DNA of 64,000 nucleotides from Lewinellaceae bacterium. Its GTDB lineage: Bacteria; Bacteroidota; Bacteroidia; Chitinophagales; Saprospiraceae. This document shows, piece after piece, positions 9,185-18,626 of the stretch. Each line of letters starts with the position of its first letter. The first letter of the stretch is position 1. A program made the translations under genes and the position numbers. The notes beneath the pieces were generated by a model. That model did no database searches. It was not told where the DNA came from and saw nothing but the letters and a program-made list of their open reading frames with translations. Where the stretch lies: NCBI GenBank assembly GCA_016712415.1, contig JADJRC010000008.1, forward strand, positions 186,001-250,000, given 5' to 3'.

Positions 9185-9189
9185 CAAAG

Positions 9190-11598
9190 TTGAAAAAGCG
9201 ATGCCTCATATTTTCGATATGCTGGCTGATCAGGGTTTGCTCCGTGTCGGCACAGCTGGATACCATACACTGGCTGCCGCCGATGCATGCCCGCTCGGAA
9301 TGGGGCTCGCAATACCTGTACCTTTCTACCCCCGAAACCCTCGCCTTTCCGGTAAATATTCGCGACGGCGCCGGTAATTTGAAGGCAACCGTTATGGTCA
9401 GCAATAACCAGCCCGTTCGGTATGGCGGCCTTGGAAATTCCAACGACTCGGAGGCCATGGTTACGGAGGATCTGCTGCACCAGCCGCTCCAGGGCAAAGG
9501 ACTGGTGATCGACGGCCCCAAAAAATTTTATGCCTACTACCGCGTACACAGCAATTCCATGTTTCACGCCGGCGACCTGACCTGCAAGGGCAGGGCAGCG
9601 CTGGGCAAGGTGTTCAGGCTGGGGCATTTGTTGCAGGAAATTGACGACGGCGACCGCCGGGCCAATTTTGTCGGGATCATGGCTACGGAAGACGATACGG
9701 AGATCAGTTTGTCGGATTTTAGACCGCAGACTGATTTTCGTATCGGCGGCGCCAATGTTTCGGTTACCGGTCCTGTTACCCTCACCCTTCAAAAAGGCGA
9801 ATCGGCCGTGTTCGCGCAGTATATCACTGGCAGTTCGATCAGTCAACCGCCCAATGGCCTGATCGGCGCGCTTTTACAGGCCACCAAACCGGTGGCTGTG
9901 AATTGCGGCTCCTGGGTCGGCGCTCCGGTGATGTTTCAGGCAAACGATATCGGGATCGATCAGATCGCACCGCTCGAACAGACGGGCCTCGAATATATCC
10001 TGTGCCGGGGAAACGGCTCCTCAATCCTGGAACGCCCGATCGTGGTAGCGCACAGCGACAACACCAAAGTCTTCTTAAACGGTATTGCAAACCCTGCTGC
10101 CACACTCCAGGCAGGTGAGTATTATGCGGTCCCGACATCTTTTTATTCTCCGGCAGGCAACCTGTACATCCGCACAACCGAACCCGTGTTCCTGTACCAG
10201 ATGATTGGCGGCACATCCGAGGGCGACGATGCCATGCGCACGGCAGGACTGATCTTTGTTCCTCCGATAAGTTGCGGCATACCGAATGCGGTGGACAATA
10301 TTTACCAGCCCAACCTGATCGGTAATATGCGCTTCGACGGTGGTCTGATGATCGTTGCGATGAAAGATTCCGCCGTAACCGTACGCATCGACGGGACATT
10401 GGCGCCGATCGGCGCACCAGCGGATGTTCCGGGCAGTTCCGATTTCGTGACCTACCGGAACCTGAACCTGTTTTCCCTGGCCATCACACCCAATACGGTA
10501 AGCATTATTGCCGAAGGCGCCGTCCAGGTGGCGATGTTCGGGCGCAATCAGCCGGCCAGCTTTGCGGCATTTTATTCGGGCTTTACCAAAATCGCAAAAC
10601 CGGATATCCAGGTAGTATTGACCGGCGACGGTGTTTGTCCGGATACCCTGGTCGCCAGCGGGCATTTTGACGGCGTACAGTGGATGTATGGCGACTCAAT
10701 CCTGCAATACGGGCTTGATACATTCCTGGTGGTCTACACTCCCGGGCTATTTACGGCAATAGGTTACCTGGGCGTTTGCCGGCGCAACGATTTTGCTGCC
10801 GACACGGTCACTGCCTCCTTTGTTTCACCGGAGTTTCCGTACTCCGCCATAGAACCATCCTGCTATGGATGGTCGGACGGACAGATACTGTTCGGCGATC
10901 CTTACGGCGGATTTGCCCCATACGAGTTTTCGATAGATGCCGGCAAGCACTTTTCACAGGCGCACGCGTTTGACGGAATCGCTGCCGGCGCCTACGACCT
11001 GGTTGTGCGCGACTCGAAAGGCTGTTACAACCGACCGCTAAACATTTCCGTAGACCAGCCCGACAGCCTTGTAGTCGATATCGTTCCCCTGCTTTTACCC
11101 CATCCATTGAAATCGGGCGAACAGGTCGAACTGGAAGCCGTTCCCGGCCGGCCGGTCGTCTCGGCCACTTGGGCGCCCGGCGACAGTTCGGGGTGTGTCG
11201 ATTGCCTGTACTACACTTTACATCCCCTTGAAAATACCTGGGTGTCCGTCATCGTATATGACCCGGAAGGCTGTTCTGCGGTGGATAGCCTGCTCCTTGC
11301 GGTAGAGCCAAATGTGTATGCCCCGAACGTATTCAGCCCTTTCTCGGGCGCCGGCAACGATCATTTCACCCTGTTCAGCAGGTATGAACTGCCCATTCGA
11401 AGGTTATCCATCTTCGACCGCTGGGGCGATCAGGTATTCGAACGAACGGATTTTTTTACCAACAACCCCGTCGACGGTTGGGACGGATATTTCAGGGGTA
11501 AAATGGCCCTGCCGGGCGTGTATGCATTTCGGGCCGAGGTGGAAATCGTGCCAGGCAAAACAGTTGTGCTTTTTGGCGACGTATTGTTGTACCGATAG
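9190..11598 (+). CDS. IgGFc-binding-like protein with gliding-motility (CHU_C-like) C-terminus
   Basis: The 802-residue protein uses a TTG start (TTG AAA AAG), chosen because it gives a proper signal peptide (KKRCLIFSICWLIRVCSVSAQ) and no ATG is available nearby. Residues about 100-470 match the IgGFc-binding N-terminal domain seen in bacterial surface proteins (HAGDLTCKGRAALG, NFVGIMATEDDTEISL, VTLTLQKGESAVFAQY, LLQATKPVAVNCGSW). A SprB-like segment (about 545-620) follows. The last 90 residues form the gliding-motility-associated C-terminal (type B-like) sorting domain: NVFSPFSGAGNDHF, IFDRWGDQVFE, GWDGYF, PGVYAFRAEVE. A secreted adhesin-like role is inferred. It is tightly linked to DUF1501 (5 bases), so co-transcription is likely. 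Confidence 0.9.
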   Translation: MKKRCLIFSICWLIRVCSVSAQLDTIHWLPPMHARSEWGSQYLYLSTPETLAFPVNIRDGAGNLKATVMVSNNQPVRYGGLGNSNDSEAMVTEDLLHQPLQGKGLVIDGPKKFYAYYRVHSNSMFHAGDLTCKGRAALGKVFRLGHLLQEIDDGDRRANFVGIMATEDDTEISLSDFRPQTDFRIGGANVSVTGPVTLTLQKGESAVFAQYITGSSISQPPNGLIGALLQATKPVAVNCGSWVGAPVMFQANDIGIDQIAPLEQTGLEYILCRGNGSSILERPIVVAHSDNTKVFLNGIANPAATLQAGEYYAVPTSFYSPAGNLYIRTTEPVFLYQMIGGTSEGDDAMRTAGLIFVPPISCGIPNAVDNIYQPNLIGNMRFDGGLMIVAMKDSAVTVRIDGTLAPIGAPADVPGSSDFVTYRNLNLFSLAITPNTVSIIAEGAVQVAMFGRNQPASFAAFYSGFTKIAKPDIQVVLTGDGVCPDTLVASGHFDGVQWMYGDSILQYGLDTFLVVYTPGLFTAIGYLGVCRRNDFAADTVTASFVSPEFPYSAIEPSCYGWSDGQILFGDPYGGFAPYEFSIDAGKHFSQAHAFDGIAAGAYDLVVRDSKGCYNRPLNISVDQPDSLVVDIVPLLLPHPLKSGEQVELEAVPGRPVVSATWAPGDSSGCVDCLYYTLHPLENTWVSVIVYDPEGCSAVDSLLLAVEPNVYAPNVFSPFSGAGNDHFTLFSRYELPIRRLSIFDRWGDQVFERTDFFTNNPVDGWDGYFRGKMALPGVYAFRAEVEIVPGKTVVLFGDVLLYR

Positions 11599-11661
11599 AC
11601 GGGATGCCGACAGAAATTCCGGATATGCGCTATTTTGCCGCCTCAAATCGAAAAGACCTGT

Positions 11662-13497
11662 ATGCGATCTTCCCTCTACGTGTGCTATCTCGTCGGCCTG
11701 TTTTTTCTGGGCGCCTACCATTATTACCAAAATTGGGAAAATGGTTTGGAAACCGGCGATACCTCGGGATACTATTTCTGGCTGCCGTCGGCATTTATTT
11801 ACCATGACCTGCCCAACCCGGAAATAACCAACCGGGCGCGTTGCAAGGCGTTCGGCAAGCCGGAAATCGCGATGTCGGAGCTCTGGCCCGAAGGTGTAAG
11901 AGGCGATGTGGTGCTCAACAAGTACACCATGGGCATGGCCGTTTTGTATGCCCCTTTTTTTGCTGCGGCACACGTACTCGCGCCGGTATGGGGCTATGAG
12001 GCCGATGGGTTTTCCATGATCTACCGCTACATGATCTACCTGAGCGGTGTGGTTTACGGCTTCCTTGGTTTGCTGGTGTTGCGGAGGGTATTGCTGCGCT
12101 ATTTCGACGATACGGTCACGGCATGGACACTTGTTGCGGTCGGGCTGGCCACCAACCTGTACTTTTTCGCATCCTGGAATACGGCCATGTGCCATGCCGG
12201 TCAGTTTTTACTGTTCGCATCGCTGATGTACTGCACCGAAAAATGGTACGAAAACCTGCGCTTGAAATACGCAATCGGCGTAGGCGCACTGGCCGGCCTC
12301 ATTACCCTGATTCGCCCGTCGGATGCCTTGTGTGTGGCGATTCCCCTGTTTTGGGGGCTTACCTCGATTTCTGCACTCCGGGCACGTTTTCAGGTATTGA
12401 AAAAACACTGGACACACGGCATTGCTGCGGTTTGCAGCGCTATCGCCGTTGGTTTTCCCCAATTGTTGTTCTGGAAAATATATACCGGCACCTTTTTTTA
12501 TTACAGTTACGGCAGCGAAGGGTTCGACTTTTCCAATCCGCACCTGCTGGAAGGCATATTCGGCTACCAGAACGGCTGGCTTACCTACACGCCGGTCATG
12601 TATCTGGCCATACTCGGCATCGCCTGGCTGTTCAGGGTTCGGAATAACTACCTGCTTCCCGTGATCCTTATCCTGCCCGTCCAGTTGTACGTCATATACA
12701 GTTACTGGGGCTGGCAATGGACCAACGGCTATGGCGCGCGGCCAATGATCGAGTATTATGCCCTGCTGTCTGTGCCACTTGCCGGTTTTTTGTCGGTGGC
12801 CTTTGCCCGGCGCTGGTCGCGCTGGCCGGTCATGGCTGTCGTTGTGATATTTGCCGTTTTCAGCATTTTCCAGGAGTGGCAATTCCACCAGGGACTGATC
12901 TGGCCCGAGTTGGGCACCCGTAATTTTTTCTATTCCACTATCGGGAAAACGAAACTGGACGCCAAAGACCTCCTGTATTTCGACGGGGCGCCGGTACAAC
13001 CTGCCGACCCGGCAGCATTAATAAAGGTTAAAACATTGTATTTCAATGATTTTGAAGATTCCACTGCGGTGGAGTTTACACGGACCGACCCTTATGCCGG
13101 GCAGTTTTCCTTTTGCTTTAACCAGGCGCAGCAGTTCAGTCCGGGGCTGGCAGTCGAGCCTGTCGGGCCGGAGGTGCAGCCCGGGCGCTGGCTGAAGGTC
13201 AGCGTGTGGTGTATGCGCAAACACGATTCCGGAAATATCTACAAAATGAGTTCCCTGGTGACCTATTTCGGGCATGAGGGAAAAGAACTGGCGTATTACG
13301 GCATCCGGCTGGAGAATAAACCGGGCAATACGGAAGGCAGTATCTGGGCCGGCAAACCCGGTGTTTGGGCCGAAGTCGCCTATTATGTACCGGTTCCGAA
13401 AAACATCCGGGAGTCCGACCTGCTCAAGGTGTATGTCTGGAATCCGAACGAAACCATGATTTATATCGACAACCTCTCGGTGGAACTGTACAAATAA
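11662..13497 (+). CDS. Polytopic membrane protein, glycosyltransferase-like, with C-terminal jelly-roll-like domain
   Basis: The protein has 611 residues when started at the ATG at 11662. A TTG at 11635 is possible but adds no membrane signal. About ten hydrophobic segments span residues 1-410: an N-terminal helix, GDTSGYYFWLPSAFIY, a long loop, then strings such as YGFLGLLVLRRVL and LAIGVGALAGLITLIR. This layout resembles GT-C/PMT-type mannosyltransferases or other undecaprenyl-sugar-using enzymes, and a DTSGYYFW-type acidic loop after the first helix fits that fold. The last about 170 residues are soluble and beta-rich, similar in style to carbohydrate-binding modules. No named family is certain. 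It sits 4 bases before the cytochrome gene, which suggests the same transcript. Confidence 0.75.
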   Translation: MRSSLYVCYLVGLFFLGAYHYYQNWENGLETGDTSGYYFWLPSAFIYHDLPNPEITNRARCKAFGKPEIAMSELWPEGVRGDVVLNKYTMGMAVLYAPFFAAAHVLAPVWGYEADGFSMIYRYMIYLSGVVYGFLGLLVLRRVLLRYFDDTVTAWTLVAVGLATNLYFFASWNTAMCHAGQFLLFASLMYCTEKWYENLRLKYAIGVGALAGLITLIRPSDALCVAIPLFWGLTSISALRARFQVLKKHWTHGIAAVCSAIAVGFPQLLFWKIYTGTFFYYSYGSEGFDFSNPHLLEGIFGYQNGWLTYTPVMYLAILGIAWLFRVRNNYLLPVILILPVQLYVIYSYWGWQWTNGYGARPMIEYYALLSVPLAGFLSVAFARRWSRWPVMAVVVIFAVFSIFQEWQFHQGLIWPELGTRNFFYSTIGKTKLDAKDLLYFDGAPVQPADPAALIKVKTLYFNDFEDSTAVEFTRTDPYAGQFSFCFNQAQQFSPGLAVEPVGPEVQPGRWLKVSVWCMRKHDSGNIYKMSSLVTYFGHEGKELAYYGIRLENKPGNTEGSIWAGKPGVWAEVAYYVPVPKNIRESDLLKVYVWNPNETMIYIDNLSVELYK

Positions 13498-13501
13498 ACA
13501 C

Positions 13502-15478
13502 ATGAAAAGAATCATACTCCTGGCAATCGCCATACCGACGATTGTCGGCACATTCGCCTTCTTTCCGCTTGAAAATCAAAAGGCGACGTTTCATACTGCC
13601 GCTGAACTGGCGTATTTCCGGCAACATCCCCTGCTGCGCAACCCTGACGTGCCTCCCGGTCCCGGCGACCCGTCGGCCCTGATTCCCATCGACTCCAATA
13701 TTTTGTTCCCCACAGCCAGGGTGTGCAGCGGCTGCCACGGACACGACCCCAACGAATACGCGCTCATCACCACCGACGGCACCGACGTGAATATTTACGA
13801 CGACTGGCGCGCCACCATGATGGCCAACAGCGCACGCGACCCGTTCTGGCGGGCCAAGGTGACCCATGAAATACTGGTAAATCCGGCACACAGCCTCGAA
13901 TTGCAGGACAAGTGTACCTCGTGCCACGCCCCTGCCGGCCACTACCAGGCCAAACTGCACGATCACCTGCAATATTATCTCCTTGCCGACGTGTACAACG
14001 ATACGCTGGGCCTCGACGGAGTCAACTGCCAGATGTGCCATGCGCAGTCGCCCGACAAGCTCGGCGACCTGCACTCGGGCGAACTCAATTTCGATACCAA
14101 TTATTTGCGGGTAGCCTACGGGCCATACGAGATCATTTTTGAGCCGCCCATGCACGAGTTTGTGGGCATTACGCCCGTCTATGGCGAACATATTTACGAT
14201 GCGGGACTCTGTGCGGGGTGCCATACGCTGATCACAAATACCGTGGACAATGCCGGACAGTTTACGGGCAATACCTTTGTTGAGCAGGCCACCTACCACG
14301 AATGGCTGAACAGCCGCTACGATGAATCGCACGACAACATCTCCTGCCAGGGATGCCACATGCCACAGATCACCGACGAGATCATTATCTCGGCCAATTA
14401 CCAGTTTCTGACCCCCAAGTTTCCTTTCGGCCTGCACGAACTGGCAGGCGCCAACGTCAGCATGTTGAAACTGATGAAGGAAAACCGGCAGGCGCTCGGT
14501 ATAACCGCGCTGGCAGAAAACTTTGACAGCACCATTGCGGCCACCCTGCGAATGTTGCAGCAAAAAACACTCGATCTTACGCTGGAAACCGGTGTTTTGC
14601 ACGGCGATTCGGCATATTTCAACGTAAAACTTGCCAACAAGGCCGGCCATAAATTCCCGTCGGGTTATCCATCACGCCGGGCGTGGATAGAATTTGAGGT
14701 GCAGGACCAGTCGGGCAATGTGCTGTTCCACTCCGGACGGATGAACCCCGACTACAGTCTTCCGGATGAGGATGCGAACTTTGAACCGCATCACAATGCA
14801 ATCAGCGATCCGGCACAGGTGCAGATATATGAGCTCGTGCCCGGCGATGTAAACGGAATATTCACCAGCGTACTCGAACGCGGCCATGTCGGCCTCAAAG
14901 ACAACCGCCTGGTACCGCAGGGTTTTTCGCTTAGCGATCCTGCTTACGACACCACACGGGTCATCGGCCCGGCGCTCAACGATCCGGACTTTGACTTCGC
15001 TTCCGGCTCCGATGCCGTGCAGTACAGCATCCCAACCAACGGGTACACGGGCAAACTGAAGGTAACGGCCCGTGTCTGGTACCAAAGCCTTCCGCCCAAG
15101 TGGATGGCGCCGATGTTTGAATACAATTCGCCGGAGATTGATGCCTTCCGGGCCATGTTCGACGCCGCTGACCGTTCTCCTGTACTCGTGGCCGAACGCG
15201 TACTGGATGATGTGTTTGTATCCCCGGTAAAGACAAAAGACTTTGGAAAAGAGCGATTGGTGACAATATTCCCCACGCTCAATCAGAGCGGAACCGTGAA
15301 TATCCGGGTATCAACCGGTATCCGTGTGCAAAGGGTGCAGGTGTGGAATGTTGAGGGCAAACTGGTCTGGGACAAACCCGATGCCACAGATATTCAGTTG
15401 CCGGCAGCGCGTGGGGCCTACCTTGTAGCAGTGACGACCGACAAGGGCAGGGTAGTGGAGAAGGTGGTTCGGCAATGA
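13502..15478 (+). CDS. Pentaheme c-type cytochrome with T9SS-like C-terminal domain
   Basis: The 658-residue protein has an N-terminal signal (KRIILLAIAIPTIVGTFAF). Five CxxCH heme-binding motifs occur in the first half: CSGCH, CTSCH, CQMCH, CAGCH and CQGCH. An extended region follows (about 370-570), with FPSGYPSRRAWIEFEV as in multiheme cytochrome-family proteins. The end (about 585-658) is a beta-rich tail (IFPTLNQSGTVNIRV ... GAYLVAVTTDKGR) that fits a T9SS sorting domain. The protein would bind five covalent hemes, and its sorting tail would place it at the cell surface. Electron partners are not visible here. The stop codon abuts the convergent histidine kinase stop (TGA/TCA). Confidence 0.9.
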   Translation: MKRIILLAIAIPTIVGTFAFFPLENQKATFHTAAELAYFRQHPLLRNPDVPPGPGDPSALIPIDSNILFPTARVCSGCHGHDPNEYALITTDGTDVNIYDDWRATMMANSARDPFWRAKVTHEILVNPAHSLELQDKCTSCHAPAGHYQAKLHDHLQYYLLADVYNDTLGLDGVNCQMCHAQSPDKLGDLHSGELNFDTNYLRVAYGPYEIIFEPPMHEFVGITPVYGEHIYDAGLCAGCHTLITNTVDNAGQFTGNTFVEQATYHEWLNSRYDESHDNISCQGCHMPQITDEIIISANYQFLTPKFPFGLHELAGANVSMLKLMKENRQALGITALAENFDSTIAATLRMLQQKTLDLTLETGVLHGDSAYFNVKLANKAGHKFPSGYPSRRAWIEFEVQDQSGNVLFHSGRMNPDYSLPDEDANFEPHHNAISDPAQVQIYELVPGDVNGIFTSVLERGHVGLKDNRLVPQGFSLSDPAYDTTRVIGPALNDPDFDFASGSDAVQYSIPTNGYTGKLKVTARVWYQSLPPKWMAPMFEYNSPEIDAFRAMFDAADRSPVLVAERVLDDVFVSPVKTKDFGKERLVTIFPTLNQSGTVNIRVSTGIRVQRVQVWNVEGKLVWDKPDATDIQLPAARGAYLVAVTTDKGRVVEKVVRQ

Positions 15479-16528
15479 TCAGGCCTTTTCCAGCGTCAGG
15501 CCGAAGGTACTGCCTTGTCCGACTGAGCTGCGCACGTTGATCGTCTGCTTGTGGGCTTCGATGATGTGTTTTACGATGGAGAGTCCAAGCCCTGTTCCAC
15601 CCGCTTCGCGGGAGCGGTGCTTGTCGGCTCTGTAAAAGCGATCGAACACATGTTTCATGTGGTCGGAATCGATGCCAATGCCGTTGTCGCTGACCTCCAG
15701 GAGGATAAAATTCTCCATATCGTAAAAACTGATCTTGGTAAGACCGCCATCTTTGCCGTACTTGATCGAATTGTGCACCAGGTTCATCAGCACCTGTCGA
15801 ATGCTTTCCTTGTCGGCGCGCACCCTGAAATGCTGGTTGGCGCCCTCCTTGAAGGCAAGGCGGATATTGCGCTCCCTGGCGCGCATTTCCATATCGGAGA
15901 ATACCTCTTCCGCCAGATCGTGGATATCAAATTCGCGCAGATCGAGCACCATTTGCCCGGCTTCCAGTTTGTTGATGGTTTCCAGGTCTTCCACGATGGC
16001 CTGCAGGCGATCTACATTTTTGGCCGCCCGTTGCAGGTACTTGATGTTGACTTCCGGGTCGTGAATGGCGCCGTCGAGCAGCGTATGGATAAAGCCCTGA
16101 ATATTAAAAATGGGCGTTTTCAATTCGTGCGATACATCGCCGATAAAACGCCGCCGGTAAGTTGCCAGTCGTTCCAGTTCCTCGATATCGCGGTCGTTTT
16201 GCTGGGCCCATTCGTCCACCTCCTGCTCTACGTCTTCGAGCACGTTTTTATCCATGGCAATTTTTCCCGCCTTGAAGTCTGTGGGTAGCTTATGGCGGTG
16301 TATAATCTTGTAGATCAGTTTGATACGCCGGAAAATGTAGTACCGTACAAAATAAAAATTGGCGATGAAGGCGACAGCAAAGGAACCGACAGCCAACAGG
16401 CCGATACCTTTCCAGGAAATGAGCAGTATGCCCGTCGTTTTACACAACAGGGCGAGTAATGTCATCAGCAGGGCCGATATGGCTGCGATGTAAAAGGAAA
16501 GTTGCTGGGGTGTCTGGTTCTTAAACAT
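15479..16528 (-). CDS. Sensor histidine kinase, PhoR-like
   Basis: The 349-residue protein has two membrane segments near the N-terminus (about 11-30 and 40-62) with almost no periplasmic domain between them. A short linker leads to a HisKA domain with the phospho-acceptor His134 in DVSHELKTP. The HATPase domain shows the N box (LVHNSIKYG), G1 (DNGIGI), F box (FDRFYRADKHRSREAGG) and G2 (TGLGLSIV). It lies 3 bases downstream of its response regulator and is surely co-transcribed. The lack of a sensing loop suggests it senses the membrane or a partner protein, as in PhoR of other bacteria. The signal is unknown. Confidence 0.93.
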   Translation of the reverse strand: MFKNQTPQQLSFYIAAISALLMTLLALLCKTTGILLISWKGIGLLAVGSFAVAFIANFYFVRYYIFRRIKLIYKIIHRHKLPTDFKAGKIAMDKNVLEDVEQEVDEWAQQNDRDIEELERLATYRRRFIGDVSHELKTPIFNIQGFIHTLLDGAIHDPEVNIKYLQRAAKNVDRLQAIVEDLETINKLEAGQMVLDLREFDIHDLAEEVFSDMEMRARERNIRLAFKEGANQHFRVRADKESIRQVLMNLVHNSIKYGKDGGLTKISFYDMENFILLEVSDNGIGIDSDHMKHVFDRFYRADKHRSREAGGTGLGLSIVKHIIEAHKQTINVRSSVGQGSTFGLTLEKA

Positions 16529-16531
16529 TCC

Positions 16532-17224
16532 CTAAAAGTCAAATTTATATCCGATGCCTTTCATGGTTTTGATATATTCTTCACCCAGCCGTTCGCGGAG
16601 TTTGCGGATATGTACGTCGATGGTGCGGTTGCCGACAATGACATCGCTGCCCCATATTTTATCGAATATCTCTTCGCGGGTGAATACCCGTCCGGGCTTG
16701 GAGGCCAGCAGCCAGAGTATTTCGAATTCCTTGCGGGGCAGTTCGATAGCCTGTTGTCCGCGAAATACGAGTACTTTTTGTTTGTCGATCACCAGATCGC
16801 TCAACTCTATGGCCTCGCGGTCGTCGTCGTCCATGCGGGAAGAACGGCGAAGCAGGGCGTTGATACGGCTGATGAGCACCCGGGGTTTGATGGGTTTGGT
16901 GATATAGTCGTCGCCCCCGACATCCAGCGCAGTGATCTGTGAAAAATCCTCATCACGCGCCGTCAGGAAAGCAACGGGCGTTGCTGCGAATTCCTTGCGG
17001 CTGCGCAAAATGCGACAGGTTTCCACCCCGTCAAGTTCGGGCATCATAATGTCGAGGATGATGAGGTTGGGCTTTTCGCGCTCCGCCACTTCAATGGCGT
17101 GCCTGCCGTCGTTGGCAGACACCACCTCGTAGCCTTCTTTCCGGAGGTTGTACTGGAGAAACTCGAGTATGTCCGGCTCGTCGTCCACGATGAGTATTTT
17201 TTTTGCAGGCGCATTGTCCTTCAT
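16532..17224 (-). CDS. OmpR/PhoB-family response regulator
   Basis: The 230-residue protein has the usual two domains. The receiver domain (about 8-125) has the acidic pocket VDDEPD, phospho-acceptor Asp58 in LIILDIMMPELDG, the Thr in FLTARDED and the Lys in ITKPIKP. The winged-helix DNA-binding domain (about 135-230) shows LPRKEFEILWLLASKPGRVFTREEI and RTIDVHIRKLRERLG. It is first in the two-gene operon with the PhoR-like kinase. A Bacteroidota -7 box lies 18 bases upstream of the start codon. The target genes cannot be told from this window. Confidence 0.95.
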   Translation of the reverse strand: MKDNAPAKKILIVDDEPDILEFLQYNLRKEGYEVVSANDGRHAIEVAEREKPNLIILDIMMPELDGVETCRILRSRKEFAATPVAFLTARDEDFSQITALDVGGDDYITKPIKPRVLISRINALLRRSSRMDDDDREAIELSDLVIDKQKVLVFRGQQAIELPRKEFEILWLLASKPGRVFTREEIFDKIWGSDVIVGNRTIDVHIRKLRERLGEEYIKTMKGIGYKFDF

Positions 17225-17241
17225 AACGTGCTGATTTTCTG

Positions 17242-17249
17242 CAAAGGTA
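17242..17249 (-). promoter_or_regulatory. Bacteroidota -7 element TACCTTTG upstream of the response regulator
   Basis: On the minus strand TACCTTTG matches the TAnnTTTG consensus exactly and lies 18 bases from the ATG. A good TTTG at -33 with 19-21 spacing is not present, so only the -7 box is supported. Confidence 0.5.
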
Positions 17250-17331
17250 GACGTACCTCAAACGCTCTCGGTCGGGCTAATTTTAAGTCTGTGTTAAGTT
17301 TGGGCTACAGCAAACGGCAGTTTTCAAGGCC

Positions 17332-18429
17332 TTACCAGCCGCACACCAGCTTCCTCACCGTCTCAAACCAGGTGATTCCAAGGATTTGTTTTACCCGGTT
17401 GAAGTCCAAACAAGCTTCGTCCCGACGATTCAGGTTGAGCAGGGTCGTACCCCGGTAATACAGCCATTCCGTGTTGTCGGGCTGCATGGCAAGCGCTTCA
17501 GTCCATTTGCCGATGGCTTCTTCCGGTTTGTTTTGCTCGAACAGCCCCGCACCTTCGTCGGCCAGCAGGGTCGCCTTGTCAAAGCGTTCATTGGCCGCCT
17601 TGCAGGTATTGTTATTCGATTTGAACAAAACCCGCAGGGGCAGGGTCGTCGTCACGGGTTTTCCTGCATAGGTTGCCGGTGTCCACATGCCTTCTGTCCG
17701 GTGGGCCAGGCGCAGGGCCTCCCACTGGAATTCGGAGCCGAGGTTGCTGAAGTCCAGTTGGTTCTCGATTTCCACACCGCCGTCGTCGTACAACAGCAGT
17801 GACATTTCTATCACGCCGGTTTTGCAGCTGTCGAGATAGTCGGTGGGGTATTTGAGCCTGTTGAGGACGAAACTGATGAGCGAATCTATGCCGCCTGCGA
17901 ACCCCGGGCCGGTATCGTAGGTGGAATAGATGCTGTCGCCGCTTTCGGAAAGGTAGTATGGCAAGGCTTCCTGTAATTTGAATCGAAGGGGCAGTGACTG
18001 GCGCATGCGCACGGGCTTGCCGTCGCGTATACCGGGTTGCCAGCGCAGCCCCACTCCTTCCAGCGCCTGCAATACGCGCAAGGCCTCCGGTCCGCACCCG
18101 TCGCCGATATCCTTGACTATTTTGTAGTTCGACATGGCGCCGTCGGGCTCAACAACAAAAGAAATGACGACGGTGCCCTCAGTATCGTTCTCTCGGGCGG
18201 CCTCCGGGTACCGGATATTCTGGCTCAGGATGACCAGCAACTGCAGCTCCGAACAGCGCCGTACACTGTCGGTCGTCCAACCTGGATGCTTCTCGGCGAG
18301 ACAACTCTTCAGGAGCGGGGAGGGCGTGCTTTCGGCTATATCGTAAACGGTGGTGTCGATCGCCTCGGTTTGAGCGAAGAGGCAAAAACTGAAAAGGGAA
18401 AACAGAATTCCGAAAAAGGTAATTTTCAT
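17332..18429 (-). CDS. TonB C-terminal-domain protein with TPR tail
   Basis: The 365-residue protein starts with a signal peptide (KITFFGILFSLFSFCLFAQ). It has one clear and one weaker TonB C-terminal-like domain. The first (about 65-155) has NIRYPEAARENDTEGTVVISFVVEPDGAMSN, with the characteristic YP and GTV pieces. The second (about 180-270) has LKYPTDYLDSCKTGVIEMSLLLYDDG. A TPR-like segment ends the protein (about 285-350, LFEQNKPEEAIGKWTEALAMQPDNTEWLYYRGTTLLNLNR). There is no inner-membrane anchor of the usual TonB kind, so it is probably a periplasmic protein and not the energy transducer itself. It stands alone with no visible ExbB/ExbD. Its exact role is unknown. Confidence 0.85.
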   Translation of the reverse strand: MKITFFGILFSLFSFCLFAQTEAIDTTVYDIAESTPSPLLKSCLAEKHPGWTTDSVRRCSELQLLVILSQNIRYPEAARENDTEGTVVISFVVEPDGAMSNYKIVKDIGDGCGPEALRVLQALEGVGLRWQPGIRDGKPVRMRQSLPLRFKLQEALPYYLSESGDSIYSTYDTGPGFAGGIDSLISFVLNRLKYPTDYLDSCKTGVIEMSLLLYDDGGVEIENQLDFSNLGSEFQWEALRLAHRTEGMWTPATYAGKPVTTTLPLRVLFKSNNNTCKAANERFDKATLLADEGAGLFEQNKPEEAIGKWTEALAMQPDNTEWLYYRGTTLLNLNRRDEACLDFNRVKQILGITWFETVRKLVCGW

Positions 18430-18480
18430 GGCATGTTTAAAATTCGGCGCAAAGTTAAGACGATTATCGTTCGCGCCGTT

Positions 18481-18544
18481 ATTTCCTGCAAAACCTGGCG
18501 GGCAGGAAATGAAAAAGGTCCCGTCTCATGTGACAGAACCTTTT
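18481..18544 (-). terminator. Possible terminator hairpins downstream of the 18627-18983 gene
   Basis: Two adjacent inverted repeats occur here: ATTTCCTGC/GCAGGAAAT (18481-18489, 18502-18510) and AAAAGGT/ACCTTTT (18513-18519, 18538-18544). Read on the minus strand, the second is followed by a short T-rich stretch. The evidence is modest, and it may instead lie in the promoter region of the TonB-domain gene. Confidence 0.35.
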
Positions 18545-18626
18545 AAAATTATATTCCCATGAACATTTTAAAAGTAAGGTGTTTTTGGAGGTTGACCTGT
18601 TATCGGGGTAAAAGCGGTGGGCACAC

